Below, piece after piece: positions 39,741 to 48,637 of a stretch of 64,000 bases of DNA. Numbering within the stretch: the stretch's first letter is position 1; each line of letters begins with the position of its first letter. This stretch comes from Providencia stuartii (GTDB lineage: Bacteria > Pseudomonadota > Gammaproteobacteria > Enterobacterales > Enterobacteriaceae), in contig NZ_CP119546.1 in NCBI RefSeq assembly GCF_029277985.1, positions 3,844,001 to 3,908,000 of the forward strand, written 5' to 3'. The notes under the pieces were generated by a model. The model saw nothing but the letters and a program-made list of their open reading frames with translations. It did no database searches and was not told where the DNA came from. The translations under genes and the position numbers were made by a program.

Positions 39741-40781
39741 CTACTGGCGTTTTCTCGGTTTGATTTCGCCTCGCCAAAAGGTGCGTTTAAGTTCAGGCAC
39801 AGCCAGACGGACCCATGCATCGGCTTTACATAAATACCTTACCGCATTGAGTAACCCTTTCTTACTCTCCGCATCAGTACGTTTTAGTAAACCAATCCCC
39901 AGTTCACGATACTTTTCTTTTTGGTAATTGCAGTTAAAGTACAAACCCGCCCACTCTGTAATACGTTCTTGCCAGAGTTCACCAATGAGTTTACCCAGCG
40001 TGATGTCCTGCCTCACTTTTTGACCGTTAAAGAAAAACAAAGCGTGGTAGTGGAAGCCTTTTTCCATGCCGAATTCCAATTTCAAGATATACCCGACACA
40101 GTGTGAAAAGAGTGGGTTGCTATTAATGGCTTTGTACAGGGCTTGGCGATGCTGGCGCAGGTGGTGAGCTCTGACTCTGTGGCAAATACCACTTTTGTAA
40201 GACAGATCTACTCGTACAACTAACAGTTTGGAGTAACGTTGATACAACGAGTCAATGTATTGCTGAGCTCGTCTGTAATTCTTCTGAGCGCCTTGCTCGA
40301 AGATTCGGACTTGCTTTTTGTAGTCAGGGCTCTTTAACGTGCTTTGGAACTCATGGAAGGCCTCGTTAAGCCACTGAACGTGTTCAGGGGTATCAGCCAG
40401 CCAGTATTTATCTTTGTCTATCAGTATCTCACTCAGACGGTATTTGTTAACAAGAGAGACCAAGAGCACAAGAGTGGGATGCAAGCACTGTATTTGCGAT
40501 ATTTTCATTGATTGAATGTAACGGGTGAACTTGAGCGTTTCTAAAAAGAGCTCACCTTTGGGGGATGCCGAGGTGAGTTTTAAGCGTGGGTTATTAGGCG
40601 ACAAAGGAATGCCTTTATATAAATCTAATTTATGAGTTAGATGTTTTGAAAGGTGTTTAATATTACCCATGAGTAGAGACACCAGCTCACGCAGTGAGTG
40701 GTCTCGAGTGAGCGTTAAACAGTCATGTTCAAACGTAGTTGAGAGAACAACTTGATTTAAGTGAAGTGCACGATTTGTCAT
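39741..40781 (-). CDS. YagK/YfjJ-type (inovirus Gp2-like) HUH protein
   Basis: 346 residues. The C-terminal domain (about 165-346) matches the YagK/YfjJ family seen in CP4 prophages and satellites. The motif FHYHALFFF (His244, His246) is an HUH metal site as in rolling-circle Rep proteins, preceded by LVVRVDLSYKSG. Tyrosines that could be the nickase nucleophile include those in YFNCNYQKEKY. Likely replication or nicking protein of the island; proof is lacking. It reads towards the AlpA-type gene, with 114 bp between. Confidence 0.82.
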   Translation of the reverse strand: MTNRALHLNQVVLSTTFEHDCLTLTRDHSLRELVSLLMGNIKHLSKHLTHKLDLYKGIPLSPNNPRLKLTSASPKGELFLETLKFTRYIQSMKISQIQCLHPTLVLLVSLVNKYRLSEILIDKDKYWLADTPEHVQWLNEAFHEFQSTLKSPDYKKQVRIFEQGAQKNYRRAQQYIDSLYQRYSKLLVVRVDLSYKSGICHRVRAHHLRQHRQALYKAINSNPLFSHCVGYILKLEFGMEKGFHYHALFFFNGQKVRQDITLGKLIGELWQERITEWAGLYFNCNYQKEKYRELGIGLLKRTDAESKKGLLNAVRYLCKADAWVRLAVPELKRTFWRGEIKPRKRQ

Positions 40782-42255
40782 TTTAGTTACCTGCGATCAA
40801 ATAAAGGTTCGTATCATCAGGCAGGGGAGTTATTTTTAATTTTTGATTACAAATGGTTGGGAAGCGATCATCAGCAAAGGGACTTTGCTTTGGAGCGATT
40901 ACATTGACTTTGGTAGTCAATGGGGACTGATAGCATAACCCAATATGTTTATAAACAATAAAACACAGCGTACTAAGATAGCATGGCGTTCTGTAAGCTG
41001 AGTAAGGTTAGAGCCTGTAGGTAATTTTGGTCTTAAGGAGCAATAGTAGCAAGGTGACATTATATCTTCGACTCGGGTTATGTCAGCCACGCGATGATAT
41101 TGCGTCATTAGGTGACGAACCTAATTACCTTGTAATCGAACAAGAGAGTCAGAGATTAACTGGATAGGAGATTATTACCCTTTCGTTTCATATTGCAATT
41201 AAGCATTATAATACAGCGTCTCAATACCGGAGTTGTTGTGTATTTAATCACTCTCGTTGTCATGTGGCTTATTTATAAATGGAATGATTAGTTATATTTA
41301 ATCGCAATAGTTAATTATTATTGTAATGACTCTGCAATTGTAATGTTGTTATAATATAATAATATAATAATATAATAATCCTAGATTAATCCCCATTATT
41401 TTAAGACCAGTTAAACACGAAAGTGCACCCTACACACAAAATAATGGCTTAATCACTTAGTTATCAGAGGTGAAAGTTAGTCTTTTTTTAATAAGAAATT
41501 CACGTTATTTTTGTGATAACAATACAATCTTTAACTCAATGAATAAATTAAGTTAGGTATTGTTAACTTTAACATCTAGACAATCATTTCTATTCACCAA
41601 TATAGACGTAAGACACGCACTAATTTTTATATGCCAGTTTTGGTTGTTTTGGGTATGCTGCTTTGATATTAAACTCGGTGCTCAGTCTGTTTTTTTATCT
41701 ACTATCACCTATAGTGGGAATTCATGGCTATAATGAACTAAATTAAAAAGCTATGCAATCCGAATGTTTGTTCATATTTCGATGTAAAATAAAAAAGAAT
41801 GGTACTACTCGTCTCCACGAAATAAAAATGAGGTAGATGGGATAATTTAACTTAGGCCATATTATTTAGATATAAACATGAAACTTAGGAGCCTATTCGA
41901 ATAAATAATGCAAATGGTGTTTAAACTTGGCGAAACATTCACAGTGAAGCAGTTTTTATGTACCACATGTAATTATTAATAATGCTAATGAACGATCTTT
42001 TTTATCATTAAACGAGCTTCTATTGCCTCCTATTGATGACTTTTTAGTCAAAGTGTATGATGATTGCTGAGGGGGCGATAAGTATTAGATTTAGTCTAGA
42101 GCTATAATCGCTACTGCTTTACTAACATATCTCACATCTAATAATATAAAAACGACACTACTTGCATGCGAAACGCCTAGTTTATTGATTCAAACCATCC
42201 TGGCTTTAATGATACAAACTTATCCGCTGAAAACCATGCGGCAGTAGAGGTAAAT
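40782..42255. other. 1.5-kb AT-rich region between two divergent Rep-like genes
   Basis: No large gene. It contains three tandem AATATAAT units (41353-41376), a possible tiny hydrophobic ORF at 41238-41291, a TATAAT box at about 41211 and, at its right end, iteron-like repeats. The composition and flanking genes would suit a replication or excision region. Confidence 0.5.
41238..41291 (+). CDS. Possible 17-residue hydrophobic peptide
   Basis: GTG start with GGAG five bases before it, encoding MYLITLVVMWLIYKWND. One short hydrophobic segment with a charged end resembles small membrane toxins of type I systems. A TATAAT lies about 20 bp upstream of the ribosome binding site. No antisense RNA gene could be demonstrated. 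It may be a chance frame. Confidence 0.22.
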   Translation: MYLITLVVMWLIYKWND

Positions 42256-42311
42256 TAACTTGTATCTATATGTAATACTAACTTGTATTATAATAGCAGA
42301 CTAACTTGTAT
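42256..42311 (+). repeat. Three TAACTTGTAT repeats, 23-bp period
   Basis: TAACTTGTAT occurs at 42256-42265, 42279-42288 and 42302-42311, each exactly 23 bp from the next. They end 40 bp before the chosen start of the next gene. Even spacing of about two helical turns suggests an iteron array or an operator for a multimeric protein, perhaps the product of that gene. Confidence 0.7.
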
Positions 42312-42351
42312 GATGAGGCAGTATGTAATTGAGCAGACTAGGGAGATAAGA

Positions 42352-43431
42352 ATGTCACTCAAATCGATGTATAACGACTTTGATTTTTTACTGTTAGACA
42401 AAAAAGATGATGGAATTAATATTGAAAGGACTAAGAAAATCAACGAACAAATCGTTGCGTTGGCGGATGAATATGTCCTCTATGGTGGATTTCCCACCGG
42501 CTCAAATACATCAATAAATCTAATTGATTTTATTGATGCAAACTACGAAGGTGTCATCGATGGTGAGATTAAAATCCTAGGTGGCGCTAAATTTATAACC
42601 TTACTGAAAAGGTCTTTGAATCAAAAAAACAATATCTTTAATAGGCTTTATGAATACCATCAAACGATGATAAAAAGGAATAAAAATGCGGGGCATCTTA
42701 TTTTTTCAATTAAAGTGGATAATAAGGATAATAAGGATAATAAGGATAATAAGGATAATAAGGATAATAAGGATAATAAGGATAATAAGGATAATAAGGA
42801 TAATAAGGATAATAAGGATAAGCAAGATAACGCTTTAATGCAATGTGTGACGGATTTTTTTAACCATATTCGTTCGCGAGTTATGCTAAATGAACATATA
42901 TTAGGTTACTTTTGGACTTCACTAAAAGTGAGCGCCTCTGATGAAAAATACATTCGTATTCACTTATATATTTCAAATGGAAAGTTCAATAATAGAATGA
43001 CTGATGAGATAAAATCGGTTTGGAATTCTATTCTATTTAAAAACCAATTAGAAGGGAAAATCCTTTTTTTAACACAAACAAAAGATTCGTATAAAGGTGG
43101 GTATGAAAGCTTGCTCTTTTGGACTAAAGATGCCAATAAACGGAGAAGTAGAAATAATCTAACACCTATTAATAATGAGCCTTCTGATGAACAAAAAACG
43201 GAAAAATATGTCAGAAGTGTGCAGCGAGATAAAACTTCAATGTTGCATATATTATATCCTGACTGGAATGACGACACGATATTCCATCATTTTACAAATG
43301 AAATGAACGCCATCCAATTTAAAGGGTATTTGTTTAGATTAGCGAAACAAACATATCAGCAGCCTAAAGCTCGCAGTATCGGGGTTGCCTGTATAAATTC
43401 AATGAAAGCAAAACGCCATAAGAAAAAATAA
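42352..43431 (+). CDS. Unrecognised protein with an (Asn-Lys-Asp)11 repeat
   Basis: 359 residues when started at the ATG with GGGAG seven bases before; earlier in-frame starts lie within the repeats upstream. Two presumed domains are split by 11 Asn-Lys-Asp triplets (residues 124-156), surely a flexible charged linker. The second part has EHILGYFWTSLKVS and EKYIRIHLYISNG, which looks faintly like the HILKLE...FHYHALFFFNG region of the YfjJ-type protein at 39741-40781. That would make it a second Rep-like protein, but the HUH pair is not intact. The tail is basic. Function unknown. Confidence 0.75.
   Translation: MSLKSMYNDFDFLLLDKKDDGINIERTKKINEQIVALADEYVLYGGFPTGSNTSINLIDFIDANYEGVIDGEIKILGGAKFITLLKRSLNQKNNIFNRLYEYHQTMIKRNKNAGHLIFSIKVDNKDNKDNKDNKDNKDNKDNKDNKDNKDNKDNKDKQDNALMQCVTDFFNHIRSRVMLNEHILGYFWTSLKVSASDEKYIRIHLYISNGKFNNRMTDEIKSVWNSILFKNQLEGKILFLTQTKDSYKGGYESLLFWTKDANKRRSRNNLTPINNEPSDEQKTEKYVRSVQRDKTSMLHILYPDWNDDTIFHHFTNEMNAIQFKGYLFRLAKQTYQQPKARSIGVACINSMKAKRHKKK
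42721..42819 (+). repeat. Eleven copies of a 9-bp repeat
   Basis: AATAAGGAT is repeated 11 times without a change over 99 bp inside the gene at 42352. The unit is a multiple of three, so slippage changes linker length but keeps the frame. Confidence 0.97.
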
Positions 43432-43539
43432 AGTTACGTACTCTTTCTTTTGTATCGTTCACAATCAAAAAATAATCAGATATACAGTATTATTGTGATA
43501 TTGAAATAATTTAAATATCAATCACTTAATGTTTTTCAA

Positions 43540-43608
43540 GGACATATCCTGTCATTTCCCCTCCATTTTCCCCCGAAAAAAAGTCAAATAGCCGGACATA
43601 ACCTGTCC
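43540..43608. promoter_or_regulatory. Pair of GGACATA-N-CCTGTC dyads
   Basis: GGACATATCCTGTCA (43540-43554) and GGACATAACCTGTCC (43594-43608) share a GACA...TGTC dyad and lie 54 bp apart, upstream of the yaaW-like gene. The second is extended to a CCGGACA/TGTCCGG palindrome. They may be operators of the WYL regulator encoded two genes downstream, in the way BrxR/CapW-type WYL proteins act on nearby inverted repeats; inference. Confidence 0.55.
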
Positions 43609-43659
43609 GGTGAGGTTGTTATCGTAGTGTTCTCTTTTTCAAACTGAGGAATAACACCG

Positions 43660-44388
43660 ATGGCAACTTACCGATTAGATACCGATTTAGCGTTTTTACG
43701 TGAATGCAGCAATGAAGAACTGGGCTTGCTTGTGTCTGTACTGACTCACGACAGCAAAGACGGACAAAAGCGTTGGACTGAAACCTTAACCAGCTCGCCT
43801 GAATATCAACTCTACCATCCGGAGCACCAGCAATATTGGATGTCGATTGCGGCAGAGTTGCAAGCCTTTGGAGCTAACAGTTTGATGAGTCTCGTTCGAG
43901 GCAATAAGGGCGTGTTGTACCGTGAAATCTTACAGGATGTCTGTGACCACCTTGATGTCAATTATCCAAAGGAGGGTAATACCGAAACCTTGGAATTAAA
44001 TTTGTTATTGAAAGTATTAGAAAAAAGCTTAAATGAGCTGACCACAGAAGAGCTACAAGCCTTCTCTCGTGATATGCAACTTAACCTCACCAACCCCACA
44101 CCTCAACTGATTTTGATTGCGGTTCAAGCGGCTATCCGTACCTCTGGCATTGCCGCGCTGGAAGTGGCCACACTCTCAGCCATTGGCGTGATTAATGCAC
44201 TCGGCGGGATTGCCACCATTGGCACACTCTTTGCCGCACACCGAGCACTTTCCTTGATTGCGGGTCCGATTGGTCTTGCTGTGAGCTCTGCATGGCTTGT
44301 CGCTGACTTAGCGGGACCCGCTTATCGGGTCACCGTCCCCGCCTGCATCATTGTGGCGTACTTACGACAAAAAGCCTTATCGCAATAA
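43660..44388 (+). CDS. YaaW-like protein (DUF3944)
   Basis: 242 residues. The N-terminal DUF3944 motif (LDTDLAFLRECSNEELGLL) is followed by a region related to E. coli YaaW (IAAELQAFGANSLMSLVRGN, YREILQDV) and a C-terminal hydrophobic Gly/Ala-rich part with SAIGVINALGGIATIGTL that may insert in a membrane. The role is unknown. First gene of a rightward block in the P4/CP4-like module. TGAGGAAT is the ribosome binding site. Confidence 0.8.
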   Translation: MATYRLDTDLAFLRECSNEELGLLVSVLTHDSKDGQKRWTETLTSSPEYQLYHPEHQQYWMSIAAELQAFGANSLMSLVRGNKGVLYREILQDVCDHLDVNYPKEGNTETLELNLLLKVLEKSLNELTTEELQAFSRDMQLNLTNPTPQLILIAVQAAIRTSGIAALEVATLSAIGVINALGGIATIGTLFAAHRALSLIAGPIGLAVSSAWLVADLAGPAYRVTVPACIIVAYLRQKALSQ

Positions 44389-44444
44389 GGTTTATCAATC
44401 CCATTCTATCCGCTTGCCGGAGCTATTTTAATAAGGACAACATC

Positions 44445-45122
44445 ATGTCGACTTCTGTGTCTCGCCATGACCGGCTTGCGTCTCGGTTGGCGTTTATTAT
44501 TAGTCAATTATTTCGCGGGGAAACCGTTTATTTATCCGAGCTGTCAGAAGAGCTCAATGTCTCGACTCGTACCCTACGGCGTGACTTTAATGAGCGCCTT
44601 CAATATCTGGACTTGGAATATCACCAAGGTGGCTATCGATTGGCAGCATCACAGCGTCCCTTTCGTACCGATAAGGACATATTGCGCTTTGCGGCTATTA
44701 CGCATATTACCTCACTGTTTCCGGCTTTAGACAGGAAGCTGCTGACGGTTCTGCTCGACCCAACAATTGATTCACCGTTTATTGTCTACCACACGCCACC
44801 TAAGCAGCGTCCCTCGCTGTTCGGGGGCTTTTATATTCTAACACAAGCCATTGTAAAACGGCGTTTACTGCAATTTACCCACCAAGGAAAAAACATCACG
44901 AACGTTGCCCCGTATAAGTTGATTTATTACCAAGGTCATTGGTATCTCGCCGCTGATATCGCGGAGCACATTCATGTCTTTGATGTGATGGCCTTGCAAG
45001 ACGTGGTCATGACGGCGCGGGGCTTTCGTTATCGTGAAGACCTCAACCAACGGTTATGTGAAGAGGCGTTTATTCAAGCCTTGCCCCATTACCAATATAT
45101 TCAATCACTCGTTAAATTATAA
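44445..45122 (+). CDS. WYL-domain transcriptional regulator (YfjR/YafY-like)
   Basis: 225 residues: N-terminal DeoR-like helix-turn-helix (VYLSELSEELNVSTRTLRRDF, about 27-50) and a WYL domain (about 110-200) with NVAPYKLIYYQGHWYLAADI. In CP4-57 and CP4-6 the homologues yfjR and yafY occupy comparable places. WYL domains sense nucleic acid or nucleotide ligands and often govern defence loci. Likely autoregulates through the dyads upstream of the preceding gene. Confidence 0.9.
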   Translation: MSTSVSRHDRLASRLAFIISQLFRGETVYLSELSEELNVSTRTLRRDFNERLQYLDLEYHQGGYRLAASQRPFRTDKDILRFAAITHITSLFPALDRKLLTVLLDPTIDSPFIVYHTPPKQRPSLFGGFYILTQAIVKRRLLQFTHQGKNITNVAPYKLIYYQGHWYLAADIAEHIHVFDVMALQDVVMTARGFRYREDLNQRLCEEAFIQALPHYQYIQSLVKL

Positions 45123-45131
45123 GGTATTAAG

Positions 45132-46181
45132 ATGAAAACTATTTTTTATACCGTCTGCATCAGCAGCGCACTCTTGCTGGGATGTGATGATGCAACCTCA
45201 ACGACTGCTAAGACTGTTTCCCAAGACATTTTGCGTGTTCAAGGATTGATTTATGATTACGACCGCAGTGTCACACTCGGTGGGGTACTCAACCATCGTA
45301 AAGATTGTGTTTCGCCAACATGGGAAACCTTAACGGATGAACAAGAAAGGCCCTTGGTGGTCTATAAGTGTCAGTTAGCTAAAGGGGCATTACAAAACGC
45401 CATTAACCACGATTTAAATAACTGGTATCAAACGGCAATAGACGGTATGACTAAATTCATACCGCGCTTTGCCAATGCGGAAACACCGAAAACAGATTCA
45501 ACCCTTGAGGAGCAGAGACTTACACAGGTTTTACAGCTCATCACAACACTGTCCCAACATGACTGGTCATTGCTCAAAGGCAATGTTGACCAGCCCTATG
45601 CAATGACGACACCAATTGCATTTAATGCCGGTTATACTCCGTCAGAGGAAGCCGAGCGCCAGCTTAAAGCGTGGAATACGTTAACGGAGACATTGAATGA
45701 CCACGCCCCTGATGTTAGCCTGTATTTATTACCGTGGTTAAACCAAACAGAAAATGTCGAGGCAATGCTCCGGAAAAAGGTCTCTGAGCTTCAGCAACAC
45801 AATGCCAATGCGTTAACACAATTTAGACACCAGCAAAATGAAGCCATTCAAATCACGGAGCAATACATCACAGACCTAAAACGTGCACAACAAAATGCAC
45901 ACGACTGGTCAATCACCCAAGTTTTTATTTGGAGCCTCGTTAACCCTGAAAAGCCTGTTCTAACGCATGTTCTGTATAACCTAGAGGATAAACAAGGGCA
46001 GGAGGATTTTACCCCTATGATGGAAAAAACATTGAGCCGTTTAGCAAGAACAGATGCCGTCGCATGGGCGTATCAAGGTAAACTTGAAACCCCTCAAATT
46101 ATTAACGGAATAGCAAAAGCGTTATTTTACTACCAAACACAATCCTTTCAAAAACCGGATATCGCCCGATATCAATACTGA
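45132..46181 (+). CDS. Predicted lipoprotein (YfjS-like position)
   Basis: 349 residues, signal peptide ending in lipobox LLLGC (Cys18), followed by an Asp, which favours retention in the inner membrane. The remainder is largely helical and soluble. It starts 9 bp after the WYL regulator gene, so the two are co-transcribed. Place in the module corresponds to the lipoprotein yfjS of CP4-57; sequence homology to it was not verified. Function unknown. Confidence 0.75.
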   Translation: MKTIFYTVCISSALLLGCDDATSTTAKTVSQDILRVQGLIYDYDRSVTLGGVLNHRKDCVSPTWETLTDEQERPLVVYKCQLAKGALQNAINHDLNNWYQTAIDGMTKFIPRFANAETPKTDSTLEEQRLTQVLQLITTLSQHDWSLLKGNVDQPYAMTTPIAFNAGYTPSEEAERQLKAWNTLTETLNDHAPDVSLYLLPWLNQTENVEAMLRKKVSELQQHNANALTQFRHQQNEAIQITEQYITDLKRAQQNAHDWSITQVFIWSLVNPEKPVLTHVLYNLEDKQGQEDFTPMMEKTLSRLARTDAVAWAYQGKLETPQIINGIAKALFYYQTQSFQKPDIARYQY

Positions 46182-46238
46182 GTTTTCACACACTATTCGG
46201 CGTTCATATTCAATGAACGCCTGACTAAAGGGTAATCT

Positions 46239-46457
46239 ATGTCCATTTTTAAACTTATCGCTACCTCTGTGAGTGTTGTGACACTGGTGTCTATCACCTA
46301 CTACGCCCAGAAGACGGTCAATGAACAACTTGCGCTTGAAGGCAAGTATTCCGACACGGAAATTCAAGCGGCTCGACTTGGGGCGACGCTTGCTTGCACA
46401 ACCTTATTGGGGGGAGCCATTGAACGACTACTCAACGGGCTATTTAGTGACCACTAA
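46239..46457 (+). CDS. Small membrane protein, unknown
   Basis: 72 residues with an N-terminal membrane segment (LIATSVSVVTLVSITYYA) and a second weakly hydrophobic stretch (LGATLACTTLLGGAI). AAGGGTAAT precedes the ATG. It follows the lipoprotein gene by 57 bp in the same direction. Not assigned to a family. Confidence 0.65.
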   Translation: MSIFKLIATSVSVVTLVSITYYAQKTVNEQLALEGKYSDTEIQAARLGATLACTTLLGGAIERLLNGLFSDH

Positions 46458-46546
46458 AACTCAACTATTTCAATGTAGATTCAACATAACGGCAGACCAA
46501 TCGGTCTGCCTTTTTTATTTCGTAACATCCACAAAAGGGCTTTTTT

Positions 46547-46963
46547 ATGACACTTGAACCCATCATCTCAACACCCGCTTCCAACCGCCAGCGCACGCAT
46601 TTTTGGCAAACTCATTTTGGCACCGTTAAAGGCTTTTCAACCTTTGAAGTGGTGATTTTTACTACCATGGGCCAGTTTTGTGAGGACTACCACGGCGGGT
46701 ATTGGGAATATTGCACTTTATCTAATGGCGGCGCTTTTATTTATCCCGATTTGAATCAAGAGGAGCTTACGCTATTCAATCCGCATAATGGTAACGAAGC
46801 GGAACTCAGTCCTGAAGCTGCGGGCATAGCTGTGTGTTTGATGATGTACAGTTTATGGTCCTTTCAAACGGAAAGTGACACCCTCGTCGATCGCTTTTAT
46901 CAATTGCGTGATTATGCGGCGCAACATCCTGAACGTTCCGCTATTTTCCATTTAATCGATTAA
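46547..46963 (+). CDS. Antirestriction protein (ArdB/KlcA family), copy 1
   Basis: 138 residues. ArdB/KlcA proteins, found on plasmids and CP4 elements, relieve type I restriction inside the cell. Conserved parts are WEYCTLSNGGAFIYPD, NPHNGNEAELSPEAAGI and the C-terminal HPERSAIFHLID. Copy 2 at 48108 shares the second half almost exactly but differs in the first half. Followed by a broken DUF932 gene. Confidence 0.92.
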   Translation: MTLEPIISTPASNRQRTHFWQTHFGTVKGFSTFEVVIFTTMGQFCEDYHGGYWEYCTLSNGGAFIYPDLNQEELTLFNPHNGNEAELSPEAAGIAVCLMMYSLWSFQTESDTLVDRFYQLRDYAAQHPERSAIFHLID

Positions 46964-47022
46964 CCTCGCCCTTATTTACGCCGACTTCTTATCTATCTAC
47001 TTTATTTTAAAGGAAATTCATT

Positions 47023-47350
47023 ATGACTCGCTTAGCATCCCGCTTTGGTGCGGCAAATAGTATCCGTCGCGACCGCCCATTAACGATTGAAGAATTGTTT
47101 CGCACAGTACCCAGTGTGTTTTCAGAAGAAAAATATGAATCTCGTAGCGAAAAGTGCACTTATATTCCTACATACCTTACTCGATAGTTTACAGAAAGAA
47201 GGTTTTTATCTGTTCTTTTGCATGCCAAACTCGTGTGCGAGATGAAAGCCGTCGCGATCATACTAAGCATATGTTGCGCCTGAGACGCCACGATCAAATT
47301 ACAGGTAGCCAAGTGCCGGAAATTATATTGCTTAATAGTCATGATGGTAG
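47023..47350 (+). pseudogene. DUF932 gene, frameshifted and truncated
   Basis: Begins MTRLASRFGAANSIRRDRPL, very close to the intact copy at 48638. A 2-base deletion near 47170 brings a stop after IPTYLTR, a second indel lies near 47220, and homology ends at GTCATGATGG about 47345, where a different gene region begins. It is the inactive partner of antirestriction copy 1. Confidence 0.88.
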
Positions 47351-47406
47351 AATTATTTATGATCCACTATGTTATTCTGACAGGGTATCTACGAAAAGGA
47401 AAATGT

Positions 47407-47910
47407 ATGAAACGATCAATCCAACTACCGTTAATTGTTCTTACTTCTTTATTAGTTATTCCATTGAGCTATGCAACTCCACATAAGGATTTACGCCAAG
47501 CTCATCTATCTCGTTGTGCTAAACCTGTGTTTTATGCTCAAACAGCGAACCATAAGAAGGAAGTTGAAATCTGCATTGTTTCACCTTCTGTATCTTATTC
47601 TTTTGGTAAGGTGGGGGTAGAAAAAAAAGAGATGGATATCTTTGTACCTGCAAACAGAACTTCATTTGCTAGTCAAAGTAATCGGTTTTATAGCATCAGT
47701 GAGTTTACTATCCGTAATGGTGATACTACCTATCTTGTCAGTGACGGCCATAATGAAGAAGGTCAGCCTTTTAGCACACTCAATGTCTATAAAGGATCCG
47801 TAGAGACAGGAAAGCACCTTGTTGAGATTAAACTAGATCCCAAAACCGTCGTGAATAACATCGGTTATCAATTAGCAGATGAAGGGATCCCCGAATCTGA
47901 TTCATTATAA
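47407..47910 (+). CDS. Putative secreted protein, unknown
   Basis: 167 residues, starting MKRSIQLPLIVLTSLLVIP with a signal peptide likely cut after SYA. The mature part is hydrophilic with two cysteines (LSRCAK, EICIVS) that could form a disulfide and a repeated beta-strand pattern. AAAGGAAA precedes the ATG; the longer frame from 47341 starts inside the DUF932 remnant and is less likely. Inserted between the two antirestriction-DUF932 copies. Not recognised. Confidence 0.65.
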   Translation: MKRSIQLPLIVLTSLLVIPLSYATPHKDLRQAHLSRCAKPVFYAQTANHKKEVEICIVSPSVSYSFGKVGVEKKEMDIFVPANRTSFASQSNRFYSISEFTIRNGDTTYLVSDGHNEEGQPFSTLNVYKGSVETGKHLVEIKLDPKTVVNNIGYQLADEGIPESDSL

Positions 47911-48029
47911 AAGCATCATCAGACTAACCCATTAATTAACTTACATTTATTTTTATATCTATATTATTTTAGTGAATCAATCATCAGAATGAGCCACTAA
48001 AAATGATACTCAATATACCTATCATTTCG

Positions 48030-48066
48030 AGAAAGCTCTGCACCGCAAGGTGTAGGGCTTTTTTGT
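48030..48066 (+). terminator. Terminator before antirestriction copy 2
   Basis: AGCTCTGCACC and GGTGTAGGGCT pair with two G-T or mismatch positions over a GCAA loop, followed by six T. It ends the transcript from upstream genes. Confidence 0.7.
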
Positions 48067-48107
48067 TTATTACTGTCTATCAATATCGACTGAATTGGAG
48101 TTCTATT

Positions 48108-48542
48108 ATGTTTACCTTACAAGAGCAAGAATCAACGGTTATCAAAACCAACCTCGTCAATTCCCGTGGTCGTAGTACCTTCTGGCGTTTTTACTTTGGT
48201 ACTGTGCCAGACTGGCAACGTATTGAAGGCGATATCTTTAATCTGATGGATAAGATGTGTGAGGTCTATCAAGGTGCTTTCTGGGAGTTCAGTATGCTGT
48301 CTAATGGCGGCGCATTTATCTGGCCTGATATGCTCGAAACCTCCCTGCATATGTTTAACCCGCATAACGGAAATGAAGCTGAGTTAAGCCCTGAAGCAGC
48401 CGGTATCGCAGTCTGTCTAATGGTGTATAGCATCTGGTCATTTAAAACCGAAAGCCCTGTGCTGGTGGAATATTTTTACCTGTTGCGTGATTACGCTATA
48501 CAGCATCCGGAGCAAGCACAAATCTTTCGCCTTATAGACTGA
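48108..48542 (+). CDS. Antirestriction protein (ArdB/KlcA family), copy 2
   Basis: 144 residues from the ATG preceded by TTGGAG; the frame is open further back to 48003 but that part overlaps the terminator. Conserved LSNGGAFIWPD and NPHNGNEAELSPEAAGIAVCLM as in copy 1, while residues 1-60 differ (FGTVPDWQRIEGDIFNLM). Probably blocks type I restriction enzymes with a specificity or timing distinct from copy 1; inference. Confidence 0.92.
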   Translation: MFTLQEQESTVIKTNLVNSRGRSTFWRFYFGTVPDWQRIEGDIFNLMDKMCEVYQGAFWEFSMLSNGGAFIWPDMLETSLHMFNPHNGNEAELSPEAAGIAVCLMVYSIWSFKTESPVLVEYFYLLRDYAIQHPEQAQIFRLID

Positions 48543-48637
48543 TTTATCAGTCACGGTTTTATCTTTCCCCCACCAGCAATCTTCATTTAATCCATTTATC
48601 GAATGATTTATCAGTTTAATTATTGAGGAGAACCCCT

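Noticed and set aside
42721..42819. Tandem AATAAGGAT units as a CRISPR array
   Set aside because: The units are 9 bp and contiguous with no spacers, and they encode an in-frame peptide repeat.
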